64,000 bases of DNA from the NCBI RefSeq assembly GCF_036688685.1, contig NZ_JAQQPS010000006.1, positions 241,786-305,785 on the forward strand, written 5' to 3'. A program made the position numbers and the translations under genes. This document shows, one piece after another, positions 60,301 to 64,000 of the stretch. The notes under the pieces were generated by a model, which was not told where the DNA came from, did not search any database, and saw nothing but the letters and a program-made list of their open reading frames with translations. This DNA is from JALYUM01 sp036688685 (lineage in GTDB: Bacteria > Pseudomonadota > Gammaproteobacteria > Burkholderiales > Burkholderiaceae_D). The stretch's first letter is position 1. Each line of letters starts with the position of its first letter.

Positions 60301-62297
60301 CTTACAACGCCAACGGCCAGCTGGCCGAAGCGAACAACGAACACGCCAGGTTGCAGTGGTTTTACGATGCCGCCGGCAACCTGGTGCGCGAGCACCAGCA
60401 CTACCAGGGCCCGTTCTACGCCGACAAACGCACTGCGGTCTGGCACCACCACCACGACGAACTCAACGAGCGCACCGGCACCACCCGCCCCGACGGCCAC
60501 CGCATCGACTGGCTCACCTACGGCGCCGGCCACGTGCACGGCCTGCTGCTCGATGGACAGGACCTTGTCTCCTTCGAGCGCGACGCGCTCTACCAGGAAA
60601 CCGGCCGCACCCAGGCCAACGGCCTTCTGCAGACGATGAAGTACGATCCGGCCGGCCGCCTGATCGAGCAGCAGCTCGGCGCCATCGACCAGGTCGGCCG
60701 AAAGGGCCGGCATGCTTACACAGCACCGTACCGTCCCGACGTCCAGGCCGGCATGCAAACTGCCATTCATCGGCGCTACGGCTACGACCCATCCGGCCAG
60801 CTGACCAGTATCGAAGACGGCCGGCGCGGACGCATCGAGTACCGCTACGACCCGGTCGGACGGCTGCTGTCGGCAAGCAGCGCACTGGCCCAGGAAACCT
60901 TCGCTTTTGATCCGGCCGGGAACATCCAGGTGCCCGATCCCGCGCAGCAGGCGCCCCTCACCCGCCGCGCGCCGCTGCCGAAGCTGCTCGACAACCTGCT
61001 CAAGGACTATGCCGGCGTCCGCTACCGCTATGACGAACGCGGCAACTTGGTGCAACGTACCCAAAACGGCGAGCGGTCGGCGTATGAATGGGATGCGTTC
61101 AACCGGATGACCCGCGCCACGACCTCGCACGGCGTGACCACCTTCGCCTACGATCCGCTGGGGCGGCGCATCGCCAAGCACAGCCAGGCGATGGAAGGCA
61201 CTGCCTTGCGCGAGAGAAGCCGGACCATGTACGGCTGGGACGGCGACACGCTGGCGCTGGAAAGCAGCGTGCACCAAGGCTATGCGGCGGGCGAACGGAC
61301 CGTGCACTACGTCTACGAGCGCGACAGCTTCGTGCCGCTGGTGCAGGCTACCCGAAGGGGATCGCTGAAACTGGCACCCACCACCGATGTCAAAGCGCTT
61401 ATGGCGGGCAACGACGGCAAATATGACAATGCGCTCGATCCGCTATGGAATGGTGAAGCCGAGCAGGAATCCGGGCCGTTCGGGAAGGAAGAGATCGCTT
61501 TCTATCAATGCGACCATCTGGGCACGCCGCAGGAATTGACCGACCATGAAGGCAAGGTCGCATGGTCGGCGCAGTATAAGGCGTGGGGGGAAGCGAAAGA
61601 GGCGATCAGCGAGGCGGCGCGCAAGGCGGGGATGCGCAATCCGATACGGTTTCAGGGGCAGTACCTTGATGATGAGACGGGGCTGCATTACAACCGGTAT
61701 CGGTACTACGATCCGGACAGCGCTCGTTACATAACAGCTGATCCTATCGGTCTGCTCGGCGGGATGAATGCCTATCAGTACGCGCCTAATCCGACGGGTT
61801 GGATCGATCCTCTGGGTTTGCGCCCGGAGAAGAAGAAAGCAGCTTGCCCTATATGTAGTGGAACGCCATGTAAAGGCACGCAAAATCCGTCGCGGGCTGC
61901 AGCAAGATTTCAAAGCGGCGATGCTTACCCAAATAAAGACCGCTGGTCGAATGTGATGCTGGCCAAAGGAACTACTATCTATACTCTCTATCCTTACGGT
62001 AAGAAGCCGGGCGGTTTCTTTGCTGACGAGTCTACTCTAGAAGCATCAAAGAAATCAGTTAGTGCATATCATGAGGCTACCCAAGTAGGGCATGCTGGAA
62101 ATAATCCTAAAGTCTTCAAATTCCGCGCAAGGGAGAAGGTACAGAAATTCACGCTGAAAGAAGATCTTTGCGTAGCGACAGCCTACGCATTAGCTAATGA
62201 CCAATACGGACAAGGGGGCGGAGTGCAATATTACATTGCGGCAAACGATCGAGGGAGCATGAAAAAGGGCTCACTTATGGAGTTAACAAACCCATGA
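57324..62297 (+). CDS. Rhs effector with unassigned C-terminal toxin domain
   Basis: 1657 residues. The N-terminal region (about 1-330) has two hydrophobic stretches (VAGSLPVIGNIMALIDTIM and SLGINLIGVIPVPPAM) but no PAAR motif; the Rhs/YD shell (about 345-1490) has many YDxxGR repeats and ends at the cleavage-type core motif with DPLGL near 1497. The variable C-terminus (about 1500-1657) is the toxin: a CPICSGTPC cluster, RWSNVMLAKGTTIYTLYP, and the end YGQGGGVQYYIA. The GGG-x-QY end loosely recalls TNT-type NAD glycohydrolases and ART-like toxins, but this is a weak match. The toxin DNA is AT-richer than the shell. No Eag-type chaperone gene is present. Immunity gene overlaps by ATGA. Confidence 0.9.
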   Translation: MTAPTPTPTKPAERAPEVAVAPLDTIDPQDIGAGAAAFDQWLRTISDDYITLERLSTVAGSLPVIGNIMALIDTIMEMVGIVQKHINKKEIDFLQWVSLGINLIGVIPVPPAMSAARMSLRPALHLVRQKLALGVKDLGAAVIEVLVMHLNATLAGELETFIDGAMGKLAGMLDECATLADGIADDLISILKRCIGTEPLFKVASRAEVADKLHDPKVESSWRRMLGALSQQYKKSANYVVAVAASQLPHNAVAGITSIIGHLTDFKPAFRGKLAALADERAQMSIRWILMRLRDAVVKHKKRYPAMVPSAKGADHKKNNPGHELGAIGRQSPATGDANACKLCPAKGGTAHSISFATGAETFTHTDFVLDAPLPIEWSRTYRSDLVAYDRGPLGARWLTPYSTRIDVVGQGKPSALLYHAADGRSHRYAWLGIGEKHHDPVEQITLTRMSATLLTLDFGKPLPEGEPSPWRETYELVDTVRAKAATLGKEHFRLIALHAKDGAALGLRYDHIVAGEAVLSDIVSKQGETVVAHAGTQIDVNSGRIRALWEIRDGALVRQLAAYDYDDHDDLVRAQDDNAAAWHYQYDRHLVTRYLDRTGRGMNLAYDIGSAPHAKAIREWADDGSDDTRLEWDKNIRLTYVTDALGHETRYYYDIAGYTYRIVYPDGGEEWLFRDAAKNVVRHIHADGSSEHHRYDAHGNLITHTRADGSQVHFEYDRAHRVTGIRDAEGGTWKRDYNAQGQLAEQTDPRGNKTAYAYDKAGRPVAITDARGGVKKLAYSADGKLASYTDCSGHSSQWEYDERQRLVKRIDAAGNVTGYRYTPLSAETLAQAHSEGSGNANGNYPGQLEAVIHPDGRQEQLRHDAEGRLLAHTDALQRTTAYRYTAAGLIARRTDALGHSLHYRWDALGRLSALENENGSVYRFQYDPVGRLLQEQGFDGKATEYRYDAASGVLAETIEAGVTTRLDFDPMGRLLKRRATATGQSEQIETFAYNANGQLAEANNEHARLQWFYDAAGNLVREHQHYQGPFYADKRTAVWHHHHDELNERTGTTRPDGHRIDWLTYGAGHVHGLLLDGQDLVSFERDALYQETGRTQANGLLQTMKYDPAGRLIEQQLGAIDQVGRKGRHAYTAPYRPDVQAGMQTAIHRRYGYDPSGQLTSIEDGRRGRIEYRYDPVGRLLSASSALAQETFAFDPAGNIQVPDPAQQAPLTRRAPLPKLLDNLLKDYAGVRYRYDERGNLVQRTQNGERSAYEWDAFNRMTRATTSHGVTTFAYDPLGRRIAKHSQAMEGTALRERSRTMYGWDGDTLALESSVHQGYAAGERTVHYVYERDSFVPLVQATRRGSLKLAPTTDVKALMAGNDGKYDNALDPLWNGEAEQESGPFGKEEIAFYQCDHLGTPQELTDHEGKVAWSAQYKAWGEAKEAISEAARKAGMRNPIRFQGQYLDDETGLHYNRYRYYDPDSARYITADPIGLLGGMNAYQYAPNPTGWIDPLGLRPEKKKAACPICSGTPCKGTQNPSRAAARFQSGDAYPNKDRWSNVMLAKGTTIYTLYPYGKKPGGFFADESTLEASKKSVSAYHEATQVGHAGNNPKVFKFRAREKVQKFTLKEDLCVATAYALANDQYGQGGGVQYYIAANDRGSMKKGSLMELTNP

Positions 62298-62746
62298 TAA
62301 ATTTTATTGAAGGAAAAATCAATGTCGGTGAGAAAAATATCTCCGTCGTGTCTGATTATGAATATCTAAATGCTCTTAGCGAAGAAGGTTCAGTTGAGAA
62401 ACGAAGAGACCCTGGTGGAGGGGAGCCTTATTTTTACGCCGAAGCGGTTGCGGATGGCATGAGATTTGGCATTTTTATCTCTTTGCGAGATAGAAAAATC
62501 GACTGGTTACGATTGAGCTGGTTAGACAGTTCTATGAAAGGATGGGACGACGTAAGCGAAAAAGCTGTGAAAGGTGAATATCGTATTTTATTGGGTTTAA
62601 TCGAAAAACTGGTCGGGCGGCCACCTGACAATAAAAAAGATAGACTGCGTTCGTGGCGCCTGAAGTGGGGACAACTTAACGTGAGCTATGACCTACGTGC
62701 CTTTCAGGCGGACATTTATATGAAGCCTGGGTTAGGTCAGTCCTGA
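62294..62746 (+). CDS. Probable immunity protein of the Rhs toxin
   Basis: 150 residues, overlapping the rhs stop (ATGA), the position where immunity genes lie. Soluble, no signal peptide, so it should neutralise a cytosolic toxin. AT-rich. Patterns include DGMRFGIFISL, GWDDVSEKAVKGEYRILL and GRPPDNKKDR. The protein at 62877 is a clear paralogue. Family not recognised. Confidence 0.78.
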   Translation: MINFIEGKINVGEKNISVVSDYEYLNALSEEGSVEKRRDPGGGEPYFYAEAVADGMRFGIFISLRDRKIDWLRLSWLDSSMKGWDDVSEKAVKGEYRILLGLIEKLVGRPPDNKKDRLRSWRLKWGQLNVSYDLRAFQADIYMKPGLGQS

Positions 62747-62769
62747 TCGTGCTGACTGAACCGCCAAGG

Positions 62770-62880
62770 CGTTTAGCTAATGATCAGCACGGTCCGGGCG
62801 GCGGAACGCAGTATTACATCACCGCAAAAAATCGTAAAAGTATGAAAAAAGGATCAACGATTAATTTGACAAGCCCATGA
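62770..62880 (+). pseudogene. Orphan tail of a second Rhs toxin
   Basis: About 36 codons (LANDQHGPGGGTQYYITA to the stop) match the last 37 residues of the Rhs toxin at roughly 60 percent identity, with no upstream toxin sequence and no start. It ends with the same ATGA overlap into the next immunity gene, so it is the remnant of a displaced toxin-immunity pair. Confidence 0.8.
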
Positions 62881-63317
62881 TTAATTTTTTTAAAGGGCAG
62901 ATCAATCTCGGCGCGAAAAATATTCGTACTGTCTCTGATGATAAATATATAAATACTCTCGCCGAAGAAGGTCTGATTGAAAAGCGAGAAGACGGTGTAG
63001 GCAGTTACTATTACGTAGAGACCGTAGCAGACAATATGAGGTTTGGCATTTTCATCAGGTTGTCAGAGAAAAGTATTCTTCGGTTAGTATTGCGCTGGTT
63101 AGATGGGCCATGCACCAGCAAAGGGTGGGACGATGTAAGTGAAAAGTCGGTGAAAGAGGAATATCGTCTCCTTTTAAATTTTGTAGAAAAAATGGTCGGA
63201 GGTCCACCTGATAATAAAAGAGATAGGCAGCGTACGTGGCGCTTCGCGTGGGGGCAAGTTGACGTAAGTTATGAATCACGTGACTTTGTGACACAAATCT
63301 ACATGAAACCCCGGTGA
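62877..63317 (+). CDS. Second immunity-like protein, paralogue of the one at 62294
   Basis: 146 residues, similar along its length to the first immunity protein (MINFFKGQINLGAKNI, NMRFGIFIRL, GWDDVSEKSVKEEYRLLL, GGPPDNKRDRQRTWR). It overlaps the orphan toxin tail by ATGA. Its cognate toxin is no longer encoded here; keeping the gene would protect against sister strains that have that toxin (inference). Confidence 0.78.
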   Translation: MINFFKGQINLGAKNIRTVSDDKYINTLAEEGLIEKREDGVGSYYYVETVADNMRFGIFIRLSEKSILRLVLRWLDGPCTSKGWDDVSEKSVKEEYRLLLNFVEKMVGGPPDNKRDRQRTWRFAWGQVDVSYESRDFVTQIYMKPR

Positions 63318-63344
63318 GGTCGTTCGAGAGAAGGTTTGCGATGA

Positions 63345-64000
63345 ACCGCGCACTCGATCAGCTTCGCCACCGGCGCCGAAACTTTTACCCATACCGACTT
63401 CGTGCTCGATGCGCCGCTGCCCATCGAGTGGAGCCGCACCTACCGCAGCGATCTTGTCGCCTACGACCGTGGCCCTCTCGGCGCGCGCTGGTTGACCCCG
63501 TACAGCACCCGCATCGACGTCGTCGGCCAAGGCAAGCCGAGCGCCCTGCTCTATCACGCCGCCGACGGCCGCAGCCACCGCTATGCGTGGCTGGGCATCG
63601 GCGAGAAGCACCACGACCAGGTCGAGCAAATCACCCTCACCCGCATGAGCGCCACCCTGCTCACGCTCGACTTCGGCAAGCCGCTGCCAGAGGGCGAGCC
63701 CAGCCCCTGGCGCGAAACCTATGAACTGGTCGACACCGTGCGCGCTAAGGCAGCCGCGCTGGGCAAGGAGCATTTCCGGCTGATCGCGCTGCACGCCAAG
63801 GACGGCGCCGCCCTCGGTCTGCGCTACGACCACATCGTCGCCGGCGAGGCGGTGCTCAGCGACATCGTCAGCAAGCAGGGCGAGACCGTCGTCGCCCATG
63901 CCGGTACCCAGATCGACGTCAACAGCGGCCGCATCCGCGCGCTGTGGGAAATCCGCGACGGCGCGCTGGTGCGCCAGCTCGCCGCCTACGACTACGACGA
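63345..64000 (+). pseudogene. Start-less rhs core fragment, near-identical duplicate, runs off the window
   Basis: 656 bp align without gaps with 58371-59026 of the intact rhs gene (constant offset 4974) and differ at only a handful of bases. The Rhs frame is open from just after a TGA at 63341-63344 but has no start codon or ribosome-binding site, so it is a silent cassette that could recombine with the functional gene. What follows beyond the window, presumably another toxin tip, is unknown. Confidence 0.85.

Noticed and set aside
58200..61307. Long minus-strand open frame (1035 codons) opposite rhs
   Set aside because: Antisense shadow of the Rhs repeats with no domain or start signals.
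1..64000. CRISPR array
   Set aside because: No set of short regularly spaced direct repeats was seen; the repeats at 36078-37388 are RAYT-associated and lack spacers.

Overview
The window looks like chromosome from a high-GC betaproteobacterium of the Oxalobacteraceae (Massilia / Janthinobacterium / Duganella type). This is inferred from protein flavour, GC-rich codon use, linkages such as tsaE-amiC and mutL-miaA, and an endonuclease-type MutL; no 16S gene is present. Housekeeping and accessory DNA alternate sharply, and the accessory blocks are visibly AT-richer.

Region by region. (1) 1-2300: the end of an RND efflux pump gene, a small conserved gene, xerD and ogt. (2) 2700-8720: three paralogous TRAP-type solute-binding proteins interleaved with a DctS/DctR-like two-component pair. 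No TRAP membrane subunits are present, and the same TGTG-N6-CACA site lies 79, 79 and 86 bp before the three binding-protein starts. (3) 8845-23500: core genes, including a DUF3052-type protein, a hydrolase, two divergent SDR/AraC modules, queG, tsaE-amiC-mutarotase, an alpha-carbonic anhydrase, a DedA protein, a cyclophilin and mutL-miaA. (4) 23547-33377: a roughly 9.8-kb integrative mobilizable element inserted at the 3' end of an elongator tRNA-Met. It carries a P4-type integrase, MobC, and a relaxase fused to a RepB-primase-like domain with a nested out-of-frame mobB-like gene. Its AT-rich cargo is a SIR2-HerA pair followed by a KTSC-domain protein and a membrane protein with a proline-rich tail. 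(5) 33400-40260: a patchwork holding a DUF3761 protein, a diguanylate cyclase, gene remnants, a REP-associated tyrosine transposase between inverted copies of its repeat, a Tai4/Tae4 immunity-effector pair whose immunity gene has lost its 5' end to one of those repeats, and AT-rich unknown genes. (6) 40418-47470: a LacI-regulated sugar ABC transporter and catabolism operon with a 24-bp palindromic operator. (7) 48288-64000: part of a type VI secretion system (PAAR, vgrG remnant, tssG-F-E, divergent tssK), then vgrG, a 1657-residue Rhs effector, its probable immunity gene, an orphan toxin-tail/immunity copy and a start-less near-identical duplicate of part of the rhs core that runs off the window.

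Functionally, two contact-dependent arsenals (Tae4 amidase and Rhs toxin) probably share one T6SS whose sheath, tube and membrane-complex genes are not in the window. The mobile element adds a probable NAD-targeting anti-phage module. The strongest candidates for something new are the SIR2-HerA-KTSC-membrane protein cargo, the common operator of the three TRAP binding proteins, the truncation of tai4 beside an intact tae4, and the Rhs toxin/immunity duplication.
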